64,000 nucleotides of DNA, from positions 868,001 to 932,000 of the forward strand of contig NZ_CP035103.1 in assembly GCF_006094695.1 (NCBI RefSeq), read 5' to 3'. The notes under the pieces were generated by a model. It was not told where the DNA came from, ran no database searches, and saw nothing but the letters and a program-made list of their open reading frames with translations. The translations under genes and the position numbers were made by a program. Source of the DNA: Kocuria rosea. GTDB taxonomy: Bacteria; Actinomycetota; Actinomycetes; Actinomycetales; Micrococcaceae. Below are positions 26,201 to 32,727 of this stretch, one piece after another (position 1 is the first letter of the stretch; each line of letters begins with the position of its first letter).

Positions 26201-26813
26201 CGCGGAACAGGACTGTGACGGCCAGGGGCCCGGCTGCGACGGACGCCGCGCGCGTGCCGGGTGGCAGATCGTCCCGGTCCGCGGGGACGCCCCTGTGCGC
26301 CTCCTGCGTGGACTCCTCCTCGATGCCCGCACCGCTGACCTCATCCGCTGCCTCTCGGGCAGGCGCGTGCTCTTCTGCATCCGTGGGCGCCTTGTCGGCG
26401 GTGGAACCACCAACCTCATCGGCCGCGGCGGGTACCGCGAGGCCGAGGCTCTCCAGCAGCAGACGCATGGTGTCCACGGCTCGCTCGGCGTCCGCCGCCG
26501 TGATCGTCAGCGGTTCGTGGGCGCAGACGTTGAGGGAGTGTGTCAGCTCGCGCGCGTAGCTGCTCTGCAGGGGGGTGACCTGGTGGTCGAACTGCTTCCA
26601 CTCCTGGATGAGGAGGCGCAGCAGGAAGCGCGGATCACTGAGGCTGTACCTCCGGAAGGGACGGCCGTTGAGCTTGTCCTCCCGCTGCATTTGAGTAACC
26701 CACGACTGCGGATCCCCCGGCTCAGGGGCGTGGCCCGCGACCCAGGGGCCGAGGGTGCGAGCCATGGCCAGAGCGGCGCGCTGGATCGCTTCGGACGGAA
26801 GGGTTTCGGGCAC
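20244..26813 (-). CDS. Giant DUF4011/SF1 helicase/Vsr-like nuclease protein with HEPN-like N-terminus
   Basis: This is a 2189-residue multidomain protein. Regions in order: Swt1-like HEPN-type helical region (about 1-120); acidic linker (120-195); beta-rich region (195-310); transglutaminase-like domain with C414 in WGTCLDL and H440 in PGHAFAGF; DUF4011 (about 565-800, ALLDLSMRNPLLKLKK); and an SF1 helicase. The helicase shows Walker A GPPGTGKS (873-880), a long insertion, VVFDEASQI (about 1506), GDSQQMPP, WHYRSQDESLIAFSN, VQGDERDVI and RRLNVAITRARR (about 1745-1755). A Vsr/MTES_1575-like nuclease region (about 1803-1900) and DUF3320 (about 2060-2110) follow. DUF4011-helicase-Vsr proteins occur in defence islands, and that role is inferred here. 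GTG 26813 has GAGGAG 7 nt upstream. A truncated transporter gene borders it. Confidence 0.85.
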   Translation of the reverse strand: MPETLPSEAIQRAALAMARTLGPWVAGHAPEPGDPQSWVTQMQREDKLNGRPFRRYSLSDPRFLLRLLIQEWKQFDHQVTPLQSSYARELTHSLNVCAHEPLTITAADAERAVDTMRLLLESLGLAVPAAADEVGGSTADKAPTDAEEHAPAREAADEVSGAGIEEESTQEAHRGVPADRDDLPPGTRAASVAAGPLAVTVLFREAVNYALVNNGVSPLLEVRVRNTDPAAPHVLEQLVLVLDDSSDELMAPRRFDPLTVGPGGEVLLDGTDVAWPLDHTTFAALDEARSVSLRINATVDGAVATETTNVRLLARDEWYARSIPELLAAFITPNAPAVRQILDRAADLLKERTDDPSLDGYQGGSERAVEIGRAVYDALASFGIRYTEPPASFESTGQKIRPVDRMLSERWGTCLDLTVAYAAALEQAGLNPVVVRIPGHAFAGFLTAEAQLPELALADRGLLQNFVRGGLLLPVETTALVEGKDIGFEDASQATARHWGTDGEVLHVLDVAAAHRRIRPLPRVRVEGGTIVVEVETAPAAPLPGTGSGRRSAGGTGAAVDRTVYPARVARWRSALLDLSMRNPLLKLKKTGSVSLIVPERALPDFEDTLASGERLRLRPADDLSEIDNAQGRHSAAQLPEEMLEAVLRNELVVHTDHMASRHEGTLDGLRRKAKVALEETGANNLFVTIGALSWKDRTGKEGLAPLFLLPVTLTGRKNQPFHVQVEDGAEARPNYCLIEKLKQDYGLEIPVLAEPPADDSGMDVAHVFEELRRTLALRSLPFTVEPDVRLAMLQFSTLEMWRDLSENWESFLSNSLVGHLVNTPTEPFDDPVEAPETGEPDEARRYLPVPTDGSQLKAVTWATAGRTFVLEGPPGTGKSQTITNMIADSLAAGRKVLFVAEKQAALQVVRERLEKVGLGPLTLELHGRQQSIKSVRSQLVDSWDARVRTPSSAFGVLRDQHAAAVADLARYPHALHRPTRGRSVWEAHQNVLALSGASVDTDVPDGIVVPGTLVADPERAETVFRTASALEQLLPDLGHAPDLDEWSLAGPEETSDDEHGGPVLQPVQQLLGALHGLDERVAALLRTTDDVDHWRALATWLRDVDANRAMPPAHYREVFTVTWHQELRLALDDIRKVLAQHEPLLRSLHPAAFTADVDTHRQALAEAQSKLFGKRKAVQSVIDRLRPLVVSADTSCLDDPSAFLDALHAVQHAEQGLRYRTGALLPAGLQWSLTAPDPLAVPASVLAFAEALEPVLEAFPDQDDALSALLTTTSGATTGRAPARIELGPTTAAFVEAWSSAAGFLGATEASVTRWRKDSSVLDRLAATASVWQDQVDRQRDRRLRSYRAVESLLQELEHAGFGRLARDLRAGTAPVTGLAERLQRAVAHEVRADTLEEANLTSFDAAARDRQVESYLDLSGQVRRRLSSDLPAQVLAATGINREKLTKQQTEFNRLIHQKRGGSIREIMEKTGPVLLDLTPCLLMSPHSVSKYLPVGSVDFDVVVFDEASQIRVADAIGAMGRSRAVVVVGDSQQMPPSSMFAASTGDDDLDGTEENGLTVADQDSILTEAVDSNVQSLGLTWHYRSQDESLIAFSNRRYYRGELSSFPAPPEARPGLGVSWERVDGEFDGGAGGTRTNEVEAQRIVEEIVQLLRQEPGASIGVVTFNTQQRDLILDKLEQSTVRVVQNALVRAEDPLFVKNLENVQGDERDVILFSLAFSRNKETGTLRLNFGPLTAAGGQRRLNVAITRARRAIRIFSSFGPEDLDLARTSSEGLRHLREYLVFAREHGHDDVHRPTGESWDLHRQDVAAALRATGLEVAEDIGMSNFRVDLAARVSPGHEWVGLLLDGPAWARRTIVSDRDALPTQVLTGVMGWRHLERVWLPAWIRSRSTVVQEIADAAQRAVRQPQDPTVQDAADDGQEIDAPQNPAESAAGHGVGPDRELVPVGAPHTSPRPDEDHVLVAGSVGTAARQSPASVDPPEIEEVVHVDPSPSTGTGSAENIYQPAPHRIAGERAVLDTITASANKQLVREHLEEIVAAEGPIEAQRLARLLANRFGLQRVQAQRQETILGCLPKKRRNKTMLGTFYWPEGMTPDDYTGYRRTPADGEKRRVTEIAPQEIGNALLDVLHSDGPSAAGDVMQALNDVFGFNRTGREIRERYQQVLDLMERDGRLVRQDEVLSLPGA

Positions 26814-26854
26814 GGTCCGGCTCCTCGAGGTGTGTGCAAAAGCAGATAGTTGAG

Positions 26855-26860
26855 AGTGTA
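26855..26860 (-). promoter_or_regulatory. Candidate -10 box of the giant helicase gene
   Basis: Read on the minus strand, TACACT lies in a locally AT-rich stretch about 42 nt before GTG 26813. It is preceded by no clear -35. It is the best -10 candidate for the helicase transcript. Confidence 0.3.
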
Positions 26861-26990
26861 TGAGGACCGACTTCTCGAGCTCCGGTCCGGGTCGTTAGAC
26901 CTGTGGGCGAGTCGGCCCACAACCGGTGCTGAGTCCAGCCGTCGGGACAGGCACTCGGTGCCGGCTATGGTCCCCGGACCAAGTGCCCCT

Positions 26991-27749
26991 ATGAGCCCAC
27001 TCCTCGTGGGGGGCGCGGCGGGCATCCCTGCCCTGGTCTCCGGGGACTTCGACATCACCTACACCAACTACACTTCCGCGCTCCTGGCCGCCGAGAAGGG
27101 GCTGCCCATCCGGCTGGTGACCGGCAACGACGTCGGCGCCACGGACCACGGCGTGTTCGTCGCCGAGGACTCCGGGCTGGAGGCACCCGCCGACCTCGCC
27201 GGGAAGACCGTGGCCGTGAACAACCTGCAGAACATCGGGACCGTCGCGTTCTACGAGCACCTCGAGGAGGCCGGGCTCGACCCCCGGGAGGTCGACCTGG
27301 TCGAGATGCCGTACCCGGACATGAGCGCCGCCCTGGAGCGTGGCGAGGTGGACGCTGTCTGGCAGGTCGAGCCGTTCCAGGCGATGGCCGAGCAGGCCGG
27401 GCACCGGAAGATCTTCGACCTCTTCTCCGGGCCGGTGGAGGAGATGCCCGTCGCCGGCTGGGTCACCACGCAGGAGTTCGCCGAGCAGAACCCCGAGACG
27501 GTGGCCGCCTTCGAGCGCGCCATCACCGCCTCCGGGGAGGAGCTGCAGGACGACCGGGAACGGCTGGTGGAGCTGGTGCCGAGCTACACCCAGGTGAGCG
27601 CCGAGCTCACCGAGCAGGTGGAGATGCCCGTGTTCCAGGGCGCGCTGGACCCCGAGCGGCTGCAGCGGACCGCAGACCTGATGCAGCGGCACGGCATCAC
27701 CGGGGACCGGCTCGAGGTCTCGGACCTCGTGGCGGAGCCGGTGCGCTGA
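26991..27749 (+). pseudogene. 5'-truncated ABC transporter substrate-binding protein (NMT1/SsuA-like)
   Basis: About 250 residues match the middle and end of an NMT1/sulfonate-type periplasmic binding protein. The match starts abruptly at LLVGGAAGIPALVSGDFDITYTNY, then VVFVAEDSG-type text, DLAGKTVAVNNLQNIGTVAFYEHL and AVWQVEPFQAMAEQAG. The lipoprotein signal and the first strand-helix units (roughly 60-80 residues) are missing. The frame stays open upstream to 26850, but that text is unrelated. No permease or ATPase gene follows. The break lies next to the helicase gene's 5' end, so an insertion or deletion there probably removed the front of the gene and its partners. Whether any product is made is unknown. 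Confidence 0.7.
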
Positions 27750-27827
27750 CGGGCGGACCGCTCCCCTGGGCGAGGATCTGCGCCGCGGGTCCGGCTGCCG
27801 CGACGGGGCTCGTTCTGCGCTGGGCCT

Positions 27828-27889
27828 CGCCGGGGGTCGCGTCCGGTCGGACCGAGTGGCTGATCCCGGTAGAACGCGACCCCCCGGCG
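27828..27889 (+). terminator. Inverted repeat after the truncated transporter gene
   Basis: CGCCGGGGGTCGCGT (27828-27842) pairs with ACGCGACCCCCCGGCG (27874-27889) with one bulged C. The 31-nt loop can itself fold. It lies between the remnant gene and the P450 -10 box. Confidence 0.5.
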
Positions 27890-27903
27890 TCAGGAGGCGG
27901 GAC

Positions 27904-27909
27904 TAGCAT
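27904..27909 (+). promoter_or_regulatory. -10 box TAGCAT for the leaderless P450 start
   Basis: TAGCAT, 6 nt, then ATG 27916. The identical TAGCATGA sequence precedes the starts at 47686 and 57030. Confidence 0.55.
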
Positions 27910-27915
27910 GAGCCC

Positions 27916-29199
27916 ATGAGCGACGACGCCCGCCCCGAGACCCGCTGCCCCGTCCCGCACGGCGACCGGCGCCGGACCGCCCCGCCCGGCGAGCGCAGCG
28001 TGCCGCGGGTGGAGGTGCTCGACGGCGTCTGGCACGTCCGCTCCCTGCCGATGGTCCGCCAGGTGCTGCGGGAGGCCGACGGCACGGTCCAGGCCGGCTT
28101 CAGCGCGGAGACCGCCCGGCAGGGCCTGACCGGCGACCACCCGCCCGTGCTCTACGCGGACGGTCCGGAGCACCGGCGCCAGCGCACCGCCACCGCGAGG
28201 TTCTTCACCCCGGCCGCGGTGAGCCGCCGCTACCGGGCCCTGATGGAGGAGCGCGCCGACGAGCTGGTCGAGCGGATCCGGCAGGACGGCGGGGCCGAGC
28301 TGTCCGCGATCACGCTGCGCTACTCCGTGGAGGTCGCCGCCCAGGTGGTGGGGCTGACGAACTCGGACATCGACGGGATGTCCCGGCGCCTGGAGCGCTT
28401 CTTCAGCGGCCCCGTGACCGGCTCCGCCGGTTCCCGACGGCGCCGGCTCCCCGCTCGGCTGAGCGCCGTCGCTGGGGCCCTGCGGCCGATGTGGGCGATG
28501 ACCGCCTTCCAGCTCCGGGACGTGCGCCCGGCCATCCGGGCCCGGCGCCGGCAGCCGCAGGAGGACGTCGTGTCCCACCTGCTCGCGGAGGACTACACGG
28601 ACCGGGAGATCCTCGTGGAGTGCCTCACCTACGCGGCCGCCGGCATGGCCACCACCCGCGAGTTCATCGCGGTGGCCGCCTGGCACCTGCTGGAGGACGA
28701 CCGGCTGCGGGAGGAGTACCTCGCGGCCGACGAGCCGGCCCGGCACGGGATCCTGCACGAGATCCTGCGCCTGGAACCGGTGGTGGGCCACCTCTACCGC
28801 CGGACCACGCGGGAGCTGGTCCTGGAGGACGGGGACGAGCGCCACGAGGTGCCCGTCGGGGCGCTGCTCGACCTCTACGTCCGCCAGGCGAACACCGACG
28901 AGCAGGCCCTGGGGGAGGACGCCCGGCAGCTGTGCCCGGAACGGTCCCGGCCGCGCGGGATCCGGCCCGAGGCGATGTCCTTCGGGGACGGCGCCCACCG
29001 GTGCCCGGGCGGGTTCCTCGCGATCCAGGAGACCGACGTCTTCCTGCAGCGCCTGCTGCGGCTGCCCCTGGAGTTCGCGCACCCGCCGCGGGTCTCGTGG
29101 GTCGAGCTGATCGCCGCCTACGAGGTGCGCGACGTCGTCCTGCGGGTCGGCGCCGGTCAGGGGTGGCGCACGCCCTCCCCGGCGAGCACCGCCCGGTAG
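27916..29199 (+). CDS. Cytochrome P450
   Basis: This 427-residue bacterial class I P450 has the I-helix oxygen-activation motif AAGMATTREF (about 241-250), ExxR in HEILRLEP and the haem-thiolate loop FGDGAHRCPGG (Cys about 363). There is no membrane anchor, so it is a soluble monooxygenase that needs ferredoxin and a reductase, neither of which is adjacent. The substrate is unknown. ATG 27916 follows a TAGCAT -10 box by 6 nt without a ribosome site. The 3' end overlaps the convergent epimerase gene by 43 nt. Confidence 0.92.
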   Translation: MSDDARPETRCPVPHGDRRRTAPPGERSVPRVEVLDGVWHVRSLPMVRQVLREADGTVQAGFSAETARQGLTGDHPPVLYADGPEHRRQRTATARFFTPAAVSRRYRALMEERADELVERIRQDGGAELSAITLRYSVEVAAQVVGLTNSDIDGMSRRLERFFSGPVTGSAGSRRRRLPARLSAVAGALRPMWAMTAFQLRDVRPAIRARRRQPQEDVVSHLLAEDYTDREILVECLTYAAAGMATTREFIAVAAWHLLEDDRLREEYLAADEPARHGILHEILRLEPVVGHLYRRTTRELVLEDGDERHEVPVGALLDLYVRQANTDEQALGEDARQLCPERSRPRGIRPEAMSFGDGAHRCPGGFLAIQETDVFLQRLLRLPLEFAHPPRVSWVELIAAYEVRDVVLRVGAGQGWRTPSPASTAR

Positions 29200-29999
29200 C
29201 CCTCCCGGTACGTGGGGTGGCGCAGCTCGACGCCGGACTCCCGCAGCCGCCGGTTGGACAGCCGCTTCGAGCCCCGGTGCGGCGCGTCCGCCTCCGGGAC
29301 GTCCTCGGGCCGGGGGACGCCGAGCTCCTGCGCCAGGAACTCGAGGACCTCGAGCTCGGGCACGGGCTCGTCGTCCGTGCCCAGGTACAGCGTGAGCGGC
29401 TGCGCATCCATGGTCAGCAGGTGCACGGCCGCCGCCGCCGCGTCGTCGCGGTGGATGCGGTTGGTCCAGGCCGCCCCGGCGGCACCGTCCCCGGAGCGCA
29501 CCTTGTCGATCAGCCGCGTCCGGCCCGGCCCGTAGATCCCGGACAGCCGCAGGACCGTGCCGTGCGGGAACTGCTCGTGGAACAGCTCCTCGGCCTCCAG
29601 CAGGATCCGCGCGGTCGGGGTCGAGGGGTCCGGCGGGGTGTCCTCGGTGACCTCCCCGCCGTCGGCGTCCCCGCACACGGCGGTCGAGGAGACCAGCAGG
29701 GCGCGCCGGGGCAGGGCCCCGGCGGCGCGCAGCCCGTCGAACAGGTGGCGCAGGCCGTCGACGTAGGCCGCCCGGTAGGCCTCCGGCGTCCGCCCGTCCG
29801 CGGCGGTGGCCACGACCAGCAGCTCGACGTCGCCCGGCAGCTCGGGCACCTCGGTGCTCAGGTCCACCGCGATCCCGGTCAGGGGCGGCGGCAGCAGCTC
29901 CGCACGGCGGCGCAGGCCCAGCACCTCGTGCCCCTGCCCGGCCAGCCGCAGCCCGATCTCCGTGCCCAGGTCTCCGCATCCCGCGATCACCACGCTCAT
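29157..29999 (-). CDS. NAD-dependent epimerase/dehydratase-like protein (atypical SDR)
   Basis: The 280-residue Rossmann protein starts MSVVIAGCGDLGTEIGLRLA, an atypical glycine motif (GxGxxG variant G-C-G-D-L-G) seen in the YeeZ/short SDR group. It has LLVSSTAVCGD, RLSGIYGPGR and NRIHRDDAAAA, the usual epimerase blocks. The catalytic Tyr of Y-x3-K is not obvious, so redox activity is uncertain. The start at 29999 lacks a clear ribosome site; GAGAAT lies 7 nt before it. The last 43 nt overlap the convergent P450 gene. Confidence 0.8.
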   Translation of the reverse strand: MSVVIAGCGDLGTEIGLRLAGQGHEVLGLRRRAELLPPPLTGIAVDLSTEVPELPGDVELLVVATAADGRTPEAYRAAYVDGLRHLFDGLRAAGALPRRALLVSSTAVCGDADGGEVTEDTPPDPSTPTARILLEAEELFHEQFPHGTVLRLSGIYGPGRTRLIDKVRSGDGAAGAAWTNRIHRDDAAAAAVHLLTMDAQPLTLYLGTDDEPVPELEVLEFLAQELGVPRPEDVPEADAPHRGSKRLSNRRLRESGVELRHPTYREGYRAVLAGEGVRHP

Positions 30000-30135
30000 G
30001 GCCCCGATTCTCCCACGTCCCGGACCGGGCGCCGCAGCGCGGGCCGGTCCTGTTCCCCCGGCGGCGGCGGCACCGTAGGTTGGAGGTGGCGGCCGGGCAC
30101 CCCCGGGCGGCCGAGGAGCACGGAAGGGGCCGACG

Positions 30136-30636
30136 GTGGAGTGGTACCGCAAGGACGTGGAGGAGCTCGCCCCCGAGGACTGCTGGGACCGGCTGCGGGC
30201 GGACGGCGTCGCCCGGCTGGCCGTCGTGGTGGACGGGGCGCCGGAGATCTTCCCGATCAACTACGTGGTCGACCGCGGGACGATCGTGTTCCGCTCGGGC
30301 CTGGGCACGAAGGTGAGCGGCGCGCTCGGGGGCCTGGCGGTGGCCCTCGAGATCGACGGGCACGACCCGGCGACCGCCACGGCGTGGAGCGTGATCGTCA
30401 AGGGCGGCGCCGAGAGCGTCCGGCCGGGCCACGCCCTGATGGAGGCCCTGCAGCTGCCCCTGTTCCCGTGGCAGGAGGGGATGAAGGACCAGTTCGTCCG
30501 CATCGTCCCGACCGCCGTGACAGGCCGGCGCTTCACCATGGCCGACCACGAGGCGTGGAACTCCCGGGCGGCCGTCGGCCGCCGGACCCCGGGCGGGTCC
30601 GCCCGCTGGACCGAGGCCGGCTCCGGCGGGTCGTGA
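30136..30636 (+). CDS. Pyridoxamine 5'-phosphate oxidase-like flavin protein
   Basis: The 166-residue split-barrel protein begins WYRKDVEELAPEDCWDRLRADGVARLAVVVDGAPEIFPINYVVDRGTIVFRS in sense, with the PPOX order of strand-turn-strand and PINYVV. The later block with VKGGAESV and the C-terminal RIVPTAVTGRRF complete the fold. Members bind FMN or F420 and often act on small redox compounds or haem; the ligand is not determinable here. GTG 30136 is preceded by GGAAGGGG. It sits alone between the epimerase (divergent) and the DUF488 gene. Confidence 0.8.
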   Translation: MEWYRKDVEELAPEDCWDRLRADGVARLAVVVDGAPEIFPINYVVDRGTIVFRSGLGTKVSGALGGLAVALEIDGHDPATATAWSVIVKGGAESVRPGHALMEALQLPLFPWQEGMKDQFVRIVPTAVTGRRFTMADHEAWNSRAAVGRRTPGGSARWTEAGSGGS

Positions 30637-30700
30637 CGGCCCGGGCCGGCTCCCGCGGAGCGGGCCGTGTCGGGACGGGGAGGCCTCCGTGCCCGGTCAG

Positions 30701-30706
30701 TAGGGT
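30701..30706 (+). promoter_or_regulatory. -10 box TAGGGT for the leaderless DUF488 start
   Basis: TAGGGT, 6 nt, then ATG 30713, with no ribosome binding site. Confidence 0.5.
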
Positions 30707-30712
30707 GGGGAC

Positions 30713-31252
30713 ATGACCGCGCACACCGTCTACACCGTGGGCCACTCCACCCGCTCCGCCGAGGAGTTCGTGGCGCTGCTGCGGGAGTCCGGGGTGCAGC
30801 AGCTCGTCGACATCCGCACGGTGCCGCGCTCGCGGAAGAACCCGCAGTTCGACCTCGACGCGCTGCCGGGCACGCTCGCGGAGGCCGGCATCGGGCACAG
30901 CTACTGCAAGGGCCTTGGCGGGCTGCGCCCCACCTCGAAGGACTCGGTCAACACCGCCTGGCGCAACGAGTCCTTCCGCGGCTACGCCGACCACATGCTG
31001 ACCGACGAGTTCCGGGCCGCGCTGGCCGGGCTCGAGCGCCTGGCCGAGGACCGCGTGGTCGCGATCATGTGCGCGGAGGCCGTCTGGTGGCGCTGCCACC
31101 GCTCGCTCGTGGCCGAGGCCCTGCTGGTGCGCGGGCACGACGTGCAGCACATCATGGGCCCCGGCAAGCTGACCCCCGCGACGCTGCGGGACTTCGCCGT
31201 GGTCGACGGAGACCGGATCACCTACCCAGGAGGAGAACCATGCAGCACCTGA
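30713..31252 (+). CDS. DUF488 family protein
   Basis: This 179-residue member of DUF488 has the opening TVGHSTRSAEEFVALLR, VDIRTVPRSRKNPQFD and the hallmark MCAEAVWWRCHRSLVAEAL, whose conserved Cys residues suggest metal or sulfur chemistry. The biochemical role of the family is not established. The transcript appears leaderless, with TAGGGT 6 nt before the ATG. Its last 13 nt overlap the cupin gene, so the two are co-translated, suggesting related small-stress functions. Confidence 0.9.
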   Translation: MTAHTVYTVGHSTRSAEEFVALLRESGVQQLVDIRTVPRSRKNPQFDLDALPGTLAEAGIGHSYCKGLGGLRPTSKDSVNTAWRNESFRGYADHMLTDEFRAALAGLERLAEDRVVAIMCAEAVWWRCHRSLVAEALLVRGHDVQHIMGPGKLTPATLRDFAVVDGDRITYPGGEPCST

Positions 31253-31572
31253 ACGAGATCGCCCTGCAGCACCTGAACGAGGCACGCCACGCCCCGCACG
31301 GGCGCAGCGCCGAGCAGCTCCTGCACCAGAAGGTGCTGCGCCAGACCCTCCTGGCCCTCAAGGAGGGGGCGGTGCTCGCGGAGCACAACGCCCCCTACGC
31401 CGGGAGCCTGCAGGTGCTGCACGGGCGGATCCGGGTCTCCTCGAGCGAGGACCTGGTGCTCGGGGCCGGACACCTGCACGTGATCCCCGCGGAGCGGCAC
31501 TCCGTGGTGGCCCTGGAGGACTCGGTGTTCATCCTCACCGCCGTGACCGGCATCGAGGACGCCGCCGAGTAG
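31240..31572 (+). CDS. Small cupin-domain protein
   Basis: The 110-residue protein carries one cupin barrel (about 35-105): KEGAVLAEHNAPYAGSLQVLHGRIRV and HLHVIPAERHSVVALEDS, with His/Glu positions for a metal. The N-terminus holds a repeated helix-like unit, QHLNEIA/QHLNEAR, encoded by two exact 17-nt copies (31241-31257 and 31265-31281) 24 nt apart. An AGGAGGAG site precedes ATG 31240. It overlaps the DUF488 gene by 13 nt. The function is unknown. Confidence 0.82.
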   Translation: MQHLNEIALQHLNEARHAPHGRSAEQLLHQKVLRQTLLALKEGAVLAEHNAPYAGSLQVLHGRIRVSSSEDLVLGAGHLHVIPAERHSVVALEDSVFILTAVTGIEDAAE

Positions 31573-31605
31573 CCCCGCAGCGGCCCGGGGGAGGAGCGGG
31601 GGCGC

Positions 31606-31773
31606 TCAGCGCCGGCCCAGGTGCTTCTCCCGGCGGTAGGCGATGAACACGCCGGACACCGCGATCATCAGCATCATGGCGGCGATGAGCGCGAGCGTCC
31701 ATGCGCCGTCGATCAGGGCGACGACCAGCAGGACGAGGGCGATCGCGGTCAGCAGGAGCTGGAAGATCAGCAC
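31606..31773 (-). CDS. Small two-helix membrane protein (55 residues)
   Basis: A short reading frame starts at GTG 31773 with GGAGG 7 nt upstream. It encodes two hydrophobic helices (LIFQLLLTAIALVLLVVALI about 2-21, and a second about 25-46) followed by the basic end AYRREKHLGRR. Codon choice and the ribosome site support it as a real gene. No family is recognised. It lies in the otherwise empty interval between the cupin and NAD(P)-binding genes, opposite in direction to both. Confidence 0.55.
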   Translation of the reverse strand: MLIFQLLLTAIALVLLVVALIDGAWTLALIAAMMLMIAVSGVFIAYRREKHLGRR

Positions 31774-31969
31774 GGGGCAGCCTCCGGTCGGGAACAGGGG
31801 TCCCGTCGAGGCTACCCGAGGCGTCCGCGGCGCCGGACGCCGGCGCCGGACGCCGGGGCCGGGCGCATTCCCGGTTTCGCCCTCCGCGTGAGCCGTGTAC
31901 CTGCGGCCGGGAGGGGGCTAGCGTCGGGGGAGAACACCACGTCCCCTCACCACCCCAAGGAGCACATCC

Positions 31970-32629
31970 ATGTCCCGCACAGCCATCATCGGCGGCCACG
32001 GCAAGGTCGCCCTCGTTCTCGCCCAGCTGCTCAAGACCGGCGGCAACGACGTCACGAGCATCTTCCGCAACCCCGACCACACGGACGACGTCGAGAACAC
32101 CGGCGCGTCCCCCGTGGTGGCCGACGTGGAGCAGCTGTCGGTCGCCCAGCTCGCGGACCTGCTCGAGGGCCAGGACGCCGTCGTGTGGAGCGCCGGCGCC
32201 GGCGGCGGCAGCCCCGAGCGCACCTACGCCGTGGACCGGGACGCGGCGATCCGCGCGATGGACGCGGCCGTGATGGCCGGCGCCAAGCGCTTCGTCATGG
32301 TCTCCTACTTCGGCGCCGGCCAGGACCACGGCGTCCCCGAGGACGACCCCTTCCACGCCTACGCCCAGGCCAAGGCCGACGCCGACGACCACCTGCGCGC
32401 CTCCTCGCTCGACTGGACGATCGTGGGCCCCGGCGCCCTCACCGAGGACGAGGCGACCGGCAGGATCGACGTGTCCGCGGGCGAGCGGGACGGCGAGCAC
32501 CGGACCTCGCGGGCCAACGTGGCGCTCGTGGTCGCGGCCGTGCTGGACGACCCCTCGACCATCGGGAAGACCATCGAGTTCTCCGACGGCCACACGCTCA
32601 TCACCGAGGCGCTCGAGGTGCAGCCGTGA
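31970..32629 (+). CDS. NAD(P)H-binding atypical SDR (YwnB/NmrA-like)
   Basis: This 219-residue protein begins MSRTAIIGGHGKVALVLAQLL, the GGxGxxx variant glycine loop of NAD(P)-binding atypical SDRs. It continues with SIFRNPDH, VVWSAGAGG and RFVMVSYFGA. The segment YAQAKADADDHLRASSLDWTIVGPG is the group's signature after the Y-x3-K position. Members may be NADPH-binding redox sensors or reductases. An AAGGAG site precedes ATG 31970. It is convergent with the SnoaL pair; a hairpin lies between. Confidence 0.85.
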   Translation: MSRTAIIGGHGKVALVLAQLLKTGGNDVTSIFRNPDHTDDVENTGASPVVADVEQLSVAQLADLLEGQDAVVWSAGAGGGSPERTYAVDRDAAIRAMDAAVMAGAKRFVMVSYFGAGQDHGVPEDDPFHAYAQAKADADDHLRASSLDWTIVGPGALTEDEATGRIDVSAGERDGEHRTSRANVALVVAAVLDDPSTIGKTIEFSDGHTLITEALEVQP

Positions 32630-32651
32630 CCGCCTGAGCGCACCGCACGAG

Positions 32652-32689
32652 GGGCGGCCGCCGCGCACCGGGACCCCGGGCGGCCGCCC
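32652..32689. terminator. Hairpin between convergent genes
   Basis: GGGCGGCCGCC (32652-32662) pairs perfectly with GGCGGCCGCCC (32679-32689) across a 16-nt loop. Confidence 0.55.
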
Positions 32690-32727
32690 TCGCCGCAGGG
32701 CCCCTGACCAGGAACGGCGCAGGGTTC

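Noticed and set aside
26850..26990. In-frame extension of the truncated substrate-binding gene
   Set aside because: The 47 added residues lack a signal peptide and do not resemble the family, so the open frame looks like chance.
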